The notes under the pieces are model-generated. The model was not told the DNA's origin and did not search any database. It saw nothing but the letters and a program-made list of their open reading frames with translations. DNA of 64,000 bases from NCBI RefSeq assembly GCF_031846165.1, contig NZ_JAVRIE010000003.1, forward strand, positions 62,001 to 126,000, read 5' to 3'. Both the position numbers and the translations under genes were made by a program. Shown in pieces: positions 9,369 through 18,434 of this stretch. This stretch comes from Glaciecola blandensis. Its GTDB lineage: Bacteria; Pseudomonadota; Gammaproteobacteria; Enterobacterales; Alteromonadaceae. The stretch's first letter is position 1. Each line of letters starts with the position of its first letter.

Positions 9369-10430
9369 TTATAAGCTCACATATTTACGAATTTTAGGCC
9401 CAAGTGCGTTTACCAAGCCCAAAGGGAGCTTTTTCCATATAGCTTCGACTAGCTGGCGCAACTTTCCATTTTTGCTTTCAGCAGATTCAGGCTGTTCAGT
9501 ACCATCCTTATAACTTTGCCAATCTAGCGGGCTTGGACTTGCTCCCCATTGCTTTTTAAAATTGTAAGTCCCTTCAAAAGCAGTTGAACGCCCAAAATCA
9601 AATGTGCTAGCACCACTTTTTATTGCTTCACTAATTACTGTCCAGTAAAGCAACATATTCGGAGCTAATCGATTGTAGTCTGATTTTGTAGAAGCCCAAG
9701 GAATAGAAGCTGCGTTGCCATTAAGCAGCACGATACCGCCTCCAACCGTAACATCATCGCTATATACCAAAGCTAAATAAGCCTTGTCTTGATAGTTTTT
9801 AAGTACTTGCTTGAACCACTCTTTTGAGTGCACTGGGGAGCCGAGAGAGCGCATGTTTAATGAAATCACTTCATAAAACTGCGCTAACTTTTCTTCAAAC
9901 TTTGCGGAGGATTCAAAGCGAAACACTCCAGCATTCAAGCCGTTTTTCTCGGCCTTTCTGATTTGGCTTCTCAGTTTCGATTTAAAGGCCGCCATTTGCT
10001 GTTCTGCATCAGCTTCTAGATTAAGTAGCATTCTTACTTTTTCGCTACCTATTAGCTTTTCAGGGGCAATTACGACGTTGCTAGCATTACGTATTTCAAG
10101 AGGCGAGTTAGTGTCAGTTGAAACGTTTACAGCCGCGGTTCTTAAAGCGTCTACAACACTCTGATTTTCTGCTAAAGGCCCAGCAGCATCACAATAGGGT
10201 GCTGCAACATAAGAACTTCCTTTTAATGGAGTTTTCATTTCAATCAGAGGCAAAACCCCAACTAACTTATCACCCTCAAACGCCCCTAAATAATGAGTAT
10301 CAAACCCATAGCTGGCTTTGACTGCTTGGCCCCAAGCAAAGCGATGGTATGGCGTTGCCGCATCACATTGGTCAACATAGTTGTCCCATATGGCTTGATG
10401 TGTGTCGTTTAGTCGTTTTATTTCAATCAT
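9369..10430 (-). CDS. FemAB family protein, exosortase/PEP-CTERM system-associated
   Basis: A 353-residue GNAT-fold protein of the FemAB type. The N-terminal half has PYHRFAWGQAVKASYGF followed by GVLPLIEMKTPLKGSSYVAAPYCDAAGP, which resembles the family found beside exosortase A genes. The C-terminal half ends with FDFGRSTAFEGTYNFKKQWGA, the usual acceptor-binding segment of such proteins. FemAB relatives transfer amino-acyl groups; the role in PEP-CTERM/EPS loci is not established. It starts at ATG, overlapping the upstream deacetylase-like gene by 4 bases (ATGA). The family name is from memory. Confidence 0.7.
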   Translation of the reverse strand: MIEIKRLNDTHQAIWDNYVDQCDAATPYHRFAWGQAVKASYGFDTHYLGAFEGDKLVGVLPLIEMKTPLKGSSYVAAPYCDAAGPLAENQSVVDALRTAAVNVSTDTNSPLEIRNASNVVIAPEKLIGSEKVRMLLNLEADAEQQMAAFKSKLRSQIRKAEKNGLNAGVFRFESSAKFEEKLAQFYEVISLNMRSLGSPVHSKEWFKQVLKNYQDKAYLALVYSDDVTVGGGIVLLNGNAASIPWASTKSDYNRLAPNMLLYWTVISEAIKSGASTFDFGRSTAFEGTYNFKKQWGASPSPLDWQSYKDGTEQPESAESKNGKLRQLVEAIWKKLPLGLVNALGPKIRKYVSL

Positions 10431-11431
10431 GAGCGCTGTAACATTTTTGGGTTTTGAGCGAAGTAGACCTGCGCTTCTTTTAGAGTCATAAAGTTCAATT
10501 GATAGTCTTCAGATAATGCGTCAATTACCGCACTTACGCGGCTGCATATTTCGTTGAATGGGTCTTCCACGTTGAAGAACCCAGTCCCATTTTTGATAAG
10601 GTTCGAGCTGTGAAAGAACATATTGATATAGCTTGCACCATTCTTGTATGTTTTATGGGCGAGCGAAACCATATCTTTTGCTTCCATCACTTCTGGGCTC
10701 ATGTATATCTTGCGCAGCAAATGGGTGTGCCATAAAAGGCTAACGCTTCTTAAATATTTTAAGGGTGCCGACGCGGCAAGCTCGTGAATTTTGTCACATA
10801 GCGAAAATGCACTACGGTTAAAGCCAACCGATGCCTGAATTTCCATTATATTACGCTGCTCACCGGCGCTCAGGACATTTTGTGCGTCTGGCCAGTAGGC
10901 ACCAATTGGGGAACCTTGGCAGGTGAAAAATTCGTTTGAGTAATAAGGGTACACGCTTGAATCAACCGTGAAGCCTCTGCTCCAAAGTAGCTGCATAATG
11001 TCGGCAGATATTCCCCAGCGGCCTGTGCGGAATGAAGTGGGTTGATAGTCGAATTCATTCACAAAAACCGACACGAGCTCGTCTAGTTTAGCTTCGACAT
11101 GTTCAATAGGTAAGTTAACCACATGAGAGTTTGCTTCGTTGGGCTTTTCGAAAAAAGGAGGGTTTGCCCAAGGGTGAAGGTGAGCGCCGAGTTCACATGT
11201 ATTATCCTTTATTGCCTGAGCAAAAACCTTGTTCTCTGCAGCGCCTTTTGCAGCTGCATAATCGACGAAATAACAAGGGCGAATGCCTTTATCGTTACAA
11301 AAATCTTGAAAAGCAGGGATCTTGACTAAATTTTTGACCGAAAAGTCTTTTTCGGGGAAGGGACCATCCCAGTCCCATTCCTCTTCGGTATCTATCGTCA
11401 AGATAAAGACGAGTTCGGGTTTTGTTTTCAC
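10427..11431 (-). CDS. polysaccharide deacetylase-like protein (NodB-type fold)
   Basis: A 334-residue protein resembling carbohydrate esterase 4 (NodB homology) enzymes. The N-terminal FILTIDTEEEWDWDG gives the Asp-containing motif 1, ELGAHLHPWANPPF at about residues 88-101 the His-x-His metal motif, and SFRTGRWGIS at about 139-148 the R/G block. It has no signal peptide, so it probably acts in the cytoplasm on a lipid-linked or nucleotide sugar intermediate. It starts at GTG with a GGAAGTGA ribosome site and overlaps the upstream GT4 stop by one base. Deacetylation is inferred, not shown. Confidence 0.68.
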   Translation of the reverse strand: MKTKPELVFILTIDTEEEWDWDGPFPEKDFSVKNLVKIPAFQDFCNDKGIRPCYFVDYAAAKGAAENKVFAQAIKDNTCELGAHLHPWANPPFFEKPNEANSHVVNLPIEHVEAKLDELVSVFVNEFDYQPTSFRTGRWGISADIMQLLWSRGFTVDSSVYPYYSNEFFTCQGSPIGAYWPDAQNVLSAGEQRNIMEIQASVGFNRSAFSLCDKIHELAASAPLKYLRSVSLLWHTHLLRKIYMSPEVMEAKDMVSLAHKTYKNGASYINMFFHSSNLIKNGTGFFNVEDPFNEICSRVSAVIDALSEDYQLNFMTLKEAQVYFAQNPKMLQRS

Positions 11432-12567
11432 TATGTCACTTCCTTGTTGTCCAATACGTCGTTAAACAGAGTAACGTATTCATCCGCCATTCGTTTGGCA
11501 GAGTAATGCTCGTTTACGTAATCACACGCGTTCTTACCTAATTGTTTTGCATAGTCTTGGTCGTTGAGTATTTTTTCCCAAGCCGCTAGTAAATGCTCTT
11601 TGTCGCCCAAAGGCGACAGTAAGCCAGTCTGTTCGTTGGTAATCAGTTGATCAATACCTGCAATATCATAGGCTGCAACAGGGGTTTCCATTGCGCAGGC
11701 TTCCATCAAACATCTTGGGATCCCCTCAAGGGTAGAGGTCATAGCGAAAAGATCAAAGCTTTTTAAATAGTCTAAGCGGTCATCCCTATAACCTAAATAG
11801 TGGATGTCTGCTTTTGACGACAAGGTCTGTGTGTAGGTTTCTAACTCTTCTCTTGACTCACCATCACCCAGCAAGATGAGTTCAAGATCGTCCATTTTTT
11901 GGTGCAGAGCATCAAATACATCAAGTAGGTCTTTGATATTTTTGCGGCTGATCATTTGCCCAATAAAGCCCACGCGCTTTTTAGTTTTCTCAAGGGCCAT
12001 GGGTTTTTGTTTGAATTTCTCTACTTCAGACAAATCAACACCATTTTGGATGTACACCAGTTGTGGCTTTTCGATATTGTATGCTTCGACGTCTTTCACC
12101 AATTGTGGTGACAGTGGCACAACATGATCTGCGTACTTCATGGCTTGGCAACCTAGCCAAATGAATAAACGCAATTTGAAGTCTTTCGCATTTTCAAAGC
12201 CATGCGGGGTAACGATAACGGGTACTTTGGCTTTACGGGCCGCTAGTACGCCAAGTATGTCTGATTTGTAGCCATGAGTGTGCACTGCATCAATGTTGTT
12301 GGCTTTGATGTATTCGGCAAGTCTACTCACTGCCTTAAAGTCAAATTTGTGCGCCATTGGCAATTCGTAAACGTCACCGCAGTCTCGCTTGAAGTGTCTG
12401 GCTATTTCTAAGTTCTGAGAGGCCGCTTCATCAGTCACCGCTAAACTGTATTTTACGTTCTTATCGACCGTATTATTGCAAAGAGCCAAAATCCAACGCT
12501 CTGCACCGTAGAAACCAGTAGAACAAATAAATTGAAGTATATGCATATTTCTCGACGGTGTTTTCAA
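11431..12567 (-). CDS. glycosyltransferase family 4
   Basis: A 378-residue GT-B enzyme. The N terminus has HILQFICSTGFYGAERWIL, and the EX7E donor motif occurs in TSTLEGIPRCLMEACAMETP at about residues 275-294. The long frame starts at a TTG that overlaps the upstream GT2 stop (TTGA); an ATG at 12546 would start directly at MHILQFICS and is at least as likely. It is tightly coupled to genes on both sides, so it is certainly part of the same operon. Donor and acceptor are unknown. Confidence 0.83.
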   Translation of the reverse strand: MKTPSRNMHILQFICSTGFYGAERWILALCNNTVDKNVKYSLAVTDEAASQNLEIARHFKRDCGDVYELPMAHKFDFKAVSRLAEYIKANNIDAVHTHGYKSDILGVLAARKAKVPVIVTPHGFENAKDFKLRLFIWLGCQAMKYADHVVPLSPQLVKDVEAYNIEKPQLVYIQNGVDLSEVEKFKQKPMALEKTKKRVGFIGQMISRKNIKDLLDVFDALHQKMDDLELILLGDGESREELETYTQTLSSKADIHYLGYRDDRLDYLKSFDLFAMTSTLEGIPRCLMEACAMETPVAAYDIAGIDQLITNEQTGLLSPLGDKEHLLAAWEKILNDQDYAKQLGKNACDYVNEHYSAKRMADEYVTLFNDVLDNKEVT

Positions 12568-13547
12568 GTGTGACTACTCGTTGCAATAGGTTTAAGAAGG
12601 CCCAGAATTGTACCCCAAGTTCTGGCTGGAAAATACAGAGCATAAAATTTAATCACTGTGAATAAGCTGATTTTTGGTCGCGCTAAGCGATAAAGTCTTA
12701 AGGTATACAAGCTCAACACACCTAGGCTAGCGAGCAAACTGAATAGTGCTAAGCTTGGCAATGATAAAAGGCTAAACATAAGCGCAAATACCAAGCCAAA
12801 AGTAAACATCGGCGGGGCAATAAAACTAGGGTATTCAGAAAGACCTATCTTCCTGCCATTCAATGACGCTAAGTTTGACTGGCCACGCCAAATTTCCTTT
12901 TTGGCCATTTCTGAAAATACCTTATCCTCTCCTAAGTGCACATAAGTACTTGCTGTGGTGTAGTACAAGTCACCTTGTTCACCTACTTTTTGGGTAAATA
13001 CGTAGTCTTCACAAGTGACTAGGTGTTCGGGAAAACCTCCTGATTCTATAAATGTTTCGCGCTTCATCAGTAAGTTTCTACCCGGTAAAAATTCGACTGT
13101 GCAATCTACATGGGCGTTACTCAATTCGGTCCGCAGAATTTCCAGCGGACTGGCACCATCAGAAGCAACTTGTACCGCACTGACCAGTTTCGTATTGTCA
13201 TTCAGCATTGGATACAACTGGCTTAACCAATTGGGCGCTAGTTCAATATCCGCATCCAGAAAACCGACTACTGCACCACTTGCACTCTGAAAGCCAATGT
13301 TGCGTTGCGCCGATATCGTAATGTCCATTGGTGCATGAATTACTTTAATCGTCAGCTTGTCTTGTAAAGGGGTAAAATCAAAATCAAGCGTGTCATTTTT
13401 GGTGACGATAATCGCTTCAAGGCCAAGCTCATCTCCAGCTACCTGAGTTTTCAAGCGATGCAAAGACTCAATTGTCTCTATTAACATCTTTTCCCGTCCA
13501 TAATGGGGAATGATAAAGCTACAGCACTTTGGATTGACTTCTATCAT
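12564..13547 (-). CDS. glycosyltransferase family 2, membrane-associated
   Basis: A 327-residue GT2 protein. The start chosen is the ATG at 13547, which overlaps the upstream stop codon (ATGA); a longer frame would read back into the upstream gene. CSFIIPHYGREKMLIETIESL is the GT2 start, and FLDADIELAPNW at about residues 98-109 is the DxD metal site. Two hydrophobic spans near the C terminus (about 245-290) anchor it in the inner membrane. A QRNIGFQSASG segment, typical of GT2, precedes the DxD. It belongs to the minus-strand exopolysaccharide operon. Confidence 0.83.
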   Translation of the reverse strand: MIEVNPKCCSFIIPHYGREKMLIETIESLHRLKTQVAGDELGLEAIIVTKNDTLDFDFTPLQDKLTIKVIHAPMDITISAQRNIGFQSASGAVVGFLDADIELAPNWLSQLYPMLNDNTKLVSAVQVASDGASPLEILRTELSNAHVDCTVEFLPGRNLLMKRETFIESGGFPEHLVTCEDYVFTQKVGEQGDLYYTTASTYVHLGEDKVFSEMAKKEIWRGQSNLASLNGRKIGLSEYPSFIAPPMFTFGLVFALMFSLLSLPSLALFSLLASLGVLSLYTLRLYRLARPKISLFTVIKFYALYFPARTWGTILGLLKPIATSSHT

Positions 13548-16198
13548 GCTTGGGCCGCCTCTGTTTTTTTGCCTTTGAGCTGCGGGAAACGAATGAATAA
13601 ATGCTTTATTTCGCGCTTGATTGAATATTGTTTTAGAAAGCGCCATGCAAAACCCAACAAGCTGTAGGGCTCACTTTGGTAGTCTACTGTGACCTTGGGT
13701 GTGTCGGTTCGCGGCTCAATCTTATCCGACATATTATTTTGCATAATTAAGGCAAGTATCCGAGTGTAGTCTTTTTCTTCACTCTCAATCAGTTTCGCTT
13801 CAACATACTCGGTAAGGGTTCTTATCTTATCAGCAACTTTCTCGAGAAGTTCTTTGTTACTTACAAGGTAAGGCTCAGCTACTTTCAGAACCATAATTTT
13901 TCGGAGATCTTGCGCAGTCCAGGTATCATTTGGATATTCTAGGCGCTCACTATTTTGCAAGTAGGGCACTTCTGATGTCGCGATATATTCAACATAATGC
14001 AGAAAGGCTTTTTTAATCGGGGCATAGTCATGACTGATGCCATACACGGTCTCGCAGATCCATAAATACTTGGCAACTGACTGCATAAACACAATGTAGT
14101 ACCAAGTGTTTTCTATATCCTCGAAATTTCGTTCAGCAATATCATCCTCATGGCTAAATGTATGCAAGATAATATTTGATGCCTTTTCAATATACTGTGC
14201 GTCTGAGCTTAGTTCATAGCTGTCTATTAGCGCATTGATATAGTTCGCTACACCACGATCTAAAGGATATTGGCCAGTGAGTGGATTTCTCACAATGGCT
14301 TTATTGCGGTACTGAAGTAGGGTGCCGAGTAATGTGCCATCCCCCTCGAAGAAGTAAGAGATCCAAGTGCTTAGTTTCAACACGGCTTCTTTTGCTTTCA
14401 TATTTCCGCTGAGTTGATGATAAAGCGCTAGACCACTTGTGTAGCAATGATGACTGCCGGGGCCACCGCCGCCAGCATGATCCTCATACACGCCTTGTTG
14501 TTGGCGCTTTGAGTATGTTCGATGGGTTGCTGTTTCAGCTTCAACGTAGTGATCAGTGTGCCAAAACAAACCGCCATTGTATTCGAGCTTATCTAATGTT
14601 GTATGGTAAATATCAATGTTAACTATATGCTCAAACAAATCGTCAGCAAGTTGCTTCCATTGGGTATCACCGGTAAGTAACCATTGTTTTAAGAAGCCAA
14701 ATAGCGGGTCATATTGATTATTATAGTGTGATACGAATATATCATCGCCTTTATGACCAACGGCTTCGTGGTCGGCATATATATCCCCAAAATTTCGCCA
14801 ACCAAACTCATCCAAGGCTTCACGCTTGTTGAAGAAATTACGTTCACCACTCAAGCCCATTTCGACGATGTGTGCTAGGGGGCTTTTTAAAACGCTTTTT
14901 CGAAGCCACGGTATGGTATTCGAGTCGCAAAAAAGGTCGCTGCTTGGCACGGGCATTAGTGGAAGAGCAATAGCTGAAGGCTCATTAACCGAGCCTGAAA
15001 GCTGAATATTGATCGTATGCGTTTTTATTTCGCCAGCCTGCAATTCGACAAAGCTAGCTATGTCACTGGGGGCGAAATCTACCGTTATTTTGCCAGACTC
15101 CCCTAAGACTTTAAGCGGGAAAGCTTCCCAAGTTTGCGCAAGAGACAAGGCATAGGAAGTGTCTTGATTTTTTAATGCGCAAGTAAATTTAGGGCGCATA
15201 ATACGTGTTTGCTCGGCATCGCCGTTAGTACTTTGGGTCAGTAGTGCACCGCGTTCACCTAGCTTGATTTGGCCGTGTTTATTGACATGGTTTTTTGATT
15301 GCCAATTGTCGCCACCACTGTTTTCTATTAGTACAGACCAGCTTTCGTAGGGTTCAAACTCGGTGTCATTATTAGTTGCTGTGCCACTATTTGCTTCATC
15401 GATGCAAGATACGCTTAACTCTGCCCCCGGACACTCCAACACAAGCCCAAATTGTGACAACTCTACACTATTCTGATTGCCTAAATCCCACTGACCGCCT
15501 TCTTGTACTATTGGCATAGGATTATGCAGTGACAAACGCAGTGTGAGTGCATTGCTTATGTAATCAAGTTGATATTGAAGATAAAGCTGCAGATGTTTAG
15601 GCGAATTGGCAAGTTGAATTCGAAACGCTTGCTCAAGTTGCGCATAGATAGGCTCACCAGTATTGGCACTGCGAGTAAAGGAACTTGAATCTAAGGCTTC
15701 TATGTTGTGCCTATAGCCGACGGTTTGAAGCAAAAGGTGTGACCTTAGACTGTTTGCACCGGCCTGCTCACTGCTGTCTCGATAATTGCACTCTTGAAAG
15801 TGCAGCGCGCTGTGTTTGTCGACACGCAGTTTCTTTTCTTTCGAACTTAACTCAAAGTACTTATCGTGCTTTGTCGCACAATCCACTTTGCGAAACATCT
15901 TGGCATTCGTGCTGGTAATAAAACAGCGTATGCTTGGTTGTGCTTTGTCTTTACCTGGCGCCTGCGGACTATCTATCATCGATACGCTATCTGGCGCTTG
16001 GCTTTCAATCAAGCACCAGCGTATTGATTTGTCATGCCACAAGGCGGTAGGGTGAATGCTAGCGACTAAGGCTTGTCCACTTTCATCTACTAACTGTAAG
16101 TTTTGTTCCGGCCAAAAAGTACCTTGCGGTAGCGGTACGCCGAATGAAAAGGACGATTGACTCGCATGAGTATTATCTAAGTTAAATACATGGATCAT
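13544..16198 (-). CDS. large YetA/PcRGLX-like (rhamnogalacturonan lyase-like) protein
   Basis: An 884-residue protein with no signal peptide. The N terminus (FSFGVPLPQGTFWPEQNLQL, then ALWHDKSIRWCLIES) looks like the first beta-barrel domain of the YetA/exo-rhamnogalacturonan lyase family. A beta-rich middle follows, and a helical half from about residue 440 contains HAGGGGPGSHHCYTSGLALY, as in alpha/alpha-toroid glycan-processing enzymes. It could be a lyase, hydrolase or epimerase acting on the glycan made by this locus. The lack of an export signal is odd for a depolymerase and suggests a cytoplasmic role or an unrecognised route. Family assignment is from memory. Confidence 0.55.
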   Translation of the reverse strand: MIHVFNLDNTHASQSSFSFGVPLPQGTFWPEQNLQLVDESGQALVASIHPTALWHDKSIRWCLIESQAPDSVSMIDSPQAPGKDKAQPSIRCFITSTNAKMFRKVDCATKHDKYFELSSKEKKLRVDKHSALHFQECNYRDSSEQAGANSLRSHLLLQTVGYRHNIEALDSSSFTRSANTGEPIYAQLEQAFRIQLANSPKHLQLYLQYQLDYISNALTLRLSLHNPMPIVQEGGQWDLGNQNSVELSQFGLVLECPGAELSVSCIDEANSGTATNNDTEFEPYESWSVLIENSGGDNWQSKNHVNKHGQIKLGERGALLTQSTNGDAEQTRIMRPKFTCALKNQDTSYALSLAQTWEAFPLKVLGESGKITVDFAPSDIASFVELQAGEIKTHTINIQLSGSVNEPSAIALPLMPVPSSDLFCDSNTIPWLRKSVLKSPLAHIVEMGLSGERNFFNKREALDEFGWRNFGDIYADHEAVGHKGDDIFVSHYNNQYDPLFGFLKQWLLTGDTQWKQLADDLFEHIVNIDIYHTTLDKLEYNGGLFWHTDHYVEAETATHRTYSKRQQQGVYEDHAGGGGPGSHHCYTSGLALYHQLSGNMKAKEAVLKLSTWISYFFEGDGTLLGTLLQYRNKAIVRNPLTGQYPLDRGVANYINALIDSYELSSDAQYIEKASNIILHTFSHEDDIAERNFEDIENTWYYIVFMQSVAKYLWICETVYGISHDYAPIKKAFLHYVEYIATSEVPYLQNSERLEYPNDTWTAQDLRKIMVLKVAEPYLVSNKELLEKVADKIRTLTEYVEAKLIESEEKDYTRILALIMQNNMSDKIEPRTDTPKVTVDYQSEPYSLLGFAWRFLKQYSIKREIKHLFIRFPQLKGKKTEAAQA

Positions 16199-16320
16199 TA
16201 AGCTACGTGCCTTGCCATTGTTTGCTGAGTCATTACTTACCTTGTTATTGAACTGAGTCCTTGTTGCGCGTCATAGTATAAATTTTAATAGCTCAAACTA
16301 TAAGCTTTTTTTACTGACGA

Positions 16321-17376
16321 TTATATTCCTGACTTAAACCCTTTTAACCAACGAAATAAGCGGTTTCTGATTGAAGGCGTAGAAATTTCAATATGGTAGA
16401 CCGGATAATGTGCATTCGACATTTGTTCTTTATAGCGCGCAGGTCCAGCTAAAAAATCATACCGTTCAAAATCCTTCATTTTATAATACTCAATCGCGGC
16501 TAAGTGCATACTCATGCCAGGCTTTATTTTATTGTCGTTACTCGAGAACTTAATTGCAGACAAATAAAACAGAGCGTACTGACCTTGTTTTAAAACATAC
16601 AAATATCCTAAGCACGTATCGCCGGCACGCACCATCAGCAGTTCTGCTTGATTCTCCTGACCAGTACCTTGTTTCAGTATTTTGTCATGAAAAGCCACGA
16701 ACTTAGGATTCGCAAAGCCACTACCAAACTCACTGTCACCCCAGCGCTGCATATGGATCGCGCCAACTTCATTCAAAATGGTAGAATGGCTAGCTACATC
16801 TATTGGGCTAACGCTAATCTCACCAAGCGTATTTTCAATGAGTTTGTTTGAGCGCTTTATTGCTGAGCGAGTGTTTTTTGAAAGGCTCTGTAAGTAATCG
16901 CCCTGAGTTAAGTCAACATAAGCACTATTTTCTGCACTGCGTTCACTCGTTGCTTGAATGGAGCAAGGCCAGTGATCCGACAGCGTATTTCGGATAACGA
17001 TTTTACTGGTGTTTGGTAACGCACTTAGCCGCTCTAGCATTGCGGTAACAACAATGTCACGTTCGTCCTTCAGGCAAATAACATCATTGTGTTCGGTCCA
17101 CACTTGATCATTTAAGTGATTGCCCGTTTGATTCAGAAAGTAGGTGTTGCCCAGAAAATGTGTTTGTTTACCCCAAAACCCAAAGCCAATAACTTGTTTA
17201 TCGCGGACACAAATGAGTAAAAGAGGAAGTTTATCGAGTGTTTCTAGCCAAGATACAAGCCAGAACGGACTTAAAAATAGGTTGCCTGTATTCACACTTT
17301 CGTGAACAGTGCTAAACAGCTCAGAAACCATCTCGGTAGTATAATAATCGAATATGTCGGTGTTTACCTGAGGCAT
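16321..17376 (-). CDS. GNAT family acetyltransferase (CelD/BcsL type)
   Basis: A 351-residue protein of the GNAT/FemAB superfamily. NTRSAIKRSNKLIE at about residues 164-177 is the usual basic acceptor segment, and GYLYVLKQGQYALFYLSAI followed by KIKPGMSMHLAAIEYY near the C terminus is the acyl-donor core, ending with FDRYDFLAGP-like sequence. CelD/BcsL-type proteins occur in polysaccharide loci; their substrates are mostly unknown. It starts at ATG with a GGAAAGGATG ribosome site, 27 bases after the exosortase-associated acyltransferase, and is probably cotranscribed with it. Confidence 0.72.
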   Translation of the reverse strand: MPQVNTDIFDYYTTEMVSELFSTVHESVNTGNLFLSPFWLVSWLETLDKLPLLLICVRDKQVIGFGFWGKQTHFLGNTYFLNQTGNHLNDQVWTEHNDVICLKDERDIVVTAMLERLSALPNTSKIVIRNTLSDHWPCSIQATSERSAENSAYVDLTQGDYLQSLSKNTRSAIKRSNKLIENTLGEISVSPIDVASHSTILNEVGAIHMQRWGDSEFGSGFANPKFVAFHDKILKQGTGQENQAELLMVRAGDTCLGYLYVLKQGQYALFYLSAIKFSSNDNKIKPGMSMHLAAIEYYKMKDFERYDFLAGPARYKEQMSNAHYPVYHIEISTPSIRNRLFRWLKGFKSGI

Positions 17377-17403
17377 CCTTTCCCTACTATCTATCTTGGC
17401 GCG

Positions 17404-18252
17404 TTATAGAGTTTGAGCATACAGACTTTTTCGAATGTTCTCCAACATGAACGTGAACTCTTTGCTTAAATTGGCGAACAACATATCTCTGTTAATGTAG
17501 TAGGGCGCTCTTTGCCCATGATATTCAATCACAGGACCGATTTGTTCAAACTTGATGCCTACGTAAGACATGCTTTTGGCGAGTTTGGGTTCCATCATCA
17601 TGTAAGCATGCTTCTTACCAAGCTTTAGGCATAGCGCCGCAGCACTAAAATACAAACCTACTGCGATGAAAGGAAAGCATCGTAGTTCTTTGTCTGAGTC
17701 GATGAATTCATTAATGGTGCCGGTTGCCGCGCCAACAAATTTGTCAGACGCACGTCGCCTAAAAGCACTTGGCACAGCCAAACGAGAAATTTCACAAATA
17801 TCTTCACGCGGGAAGTTCGAAGGTAAATACTCGTGATCTAAAATGCTATCAAGACAGTGCTTTTCGATGGGAAGTAATTGTTTGTCACTTTCAGGTGAAA
17901 TCACACGCACAGTGCCCGCATAGGTACGAGATTTTATGTGTTGAATGAGGGCATGCTTTGAGTAAGCGTCGAATTCATCGCTTTCTAAGCCATCTTCACG
18001 GCAGTCTTCATATTGCAACTCTTCGCAATATACGTCATGTCTTAATTTACTCGACAAATCTTGTTTAAAGTCACTATTTGCAATGACAGGAGTGAGAAAT
18101 TGAGAAAAATGAAAACTAATTTCTTCAGCTTCTTTACGCTGCTTGCGCATCGCTATCCTGTTCCTAATAGCGCCAAGCAGTCCCTTATTCATTATGTAAT
18201 CTTGAATATTGTTGATAGAAAACTGCAAACCTGATTTTTGCGTTGATGCCAT
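17404..18252 (-). CDS. PEP-CTERM/exosortase system-associated acyltransferase
   Basis: A 282-residue acyltransferase resembling autoinducer synthases and N-acyl amino acid synthases. Its most telling block is LRHDVYCEELQYE at about residues 69-81, followed by YAGTVRVISPES and the ICEISRLAVPSAFRRR core at about 150-165, as in the family found beside exosortase genes. No membrane span is evident. As the first gene of the long minus-strand run it is divergent from the protease gene at 18435, with 182 bases between. The molecule it makes is unknown; a signal or a lipid anchor are both possible. No exosortase gene itself is in this window. Confidence 0.78.
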   Translation of the reverse strand: MASTQKSGLQFSINNIQDYIMNKGLLGAIRNRIAMRKQRKEAEEISFHFSQFLTPVIANSDFKQDLSSKLRHDVYCEELQYEDCREDGLESDEFDAYSKHALIQHIKSRTYAGTVRVISPESDKQLLPIEKHCLDSILDHEYLPSNFPREDICEISRLAVPSAFRRRASDKFVGAATGTINEFIDSDKELRCFPFIAVGLYFSAAALCLKLGKKHAYMMMEPKLAKSMSYVGIKFEQIGPVIEYHGQRAPYYINRDMLFANLSKEFTFMLENIRKSLYAQTL

Positions 18253-18434
18253 GTAAAAGAATACCTTTATTATCCAACAAGTATTTTACAAAGTTCGCCG
18301 CACAAGGGCAGTATCCCACATCATAACTCGTATGTGGTTTTATACTTTACTGGACGATGTGGTAGCGGATTTGATATTGGTAATCTGGAGTAATTTAGAT
18401 ATGCTAGGAAGATACTGAATAGGGACATATAGTC

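Noticed and set aside
18253..18434. Sigma-54 promoter between the exosortase-associated acyltransferase and the protease
   Set aside because: Both strands were read for GG-N10-GC; no site with correct spacing was found.
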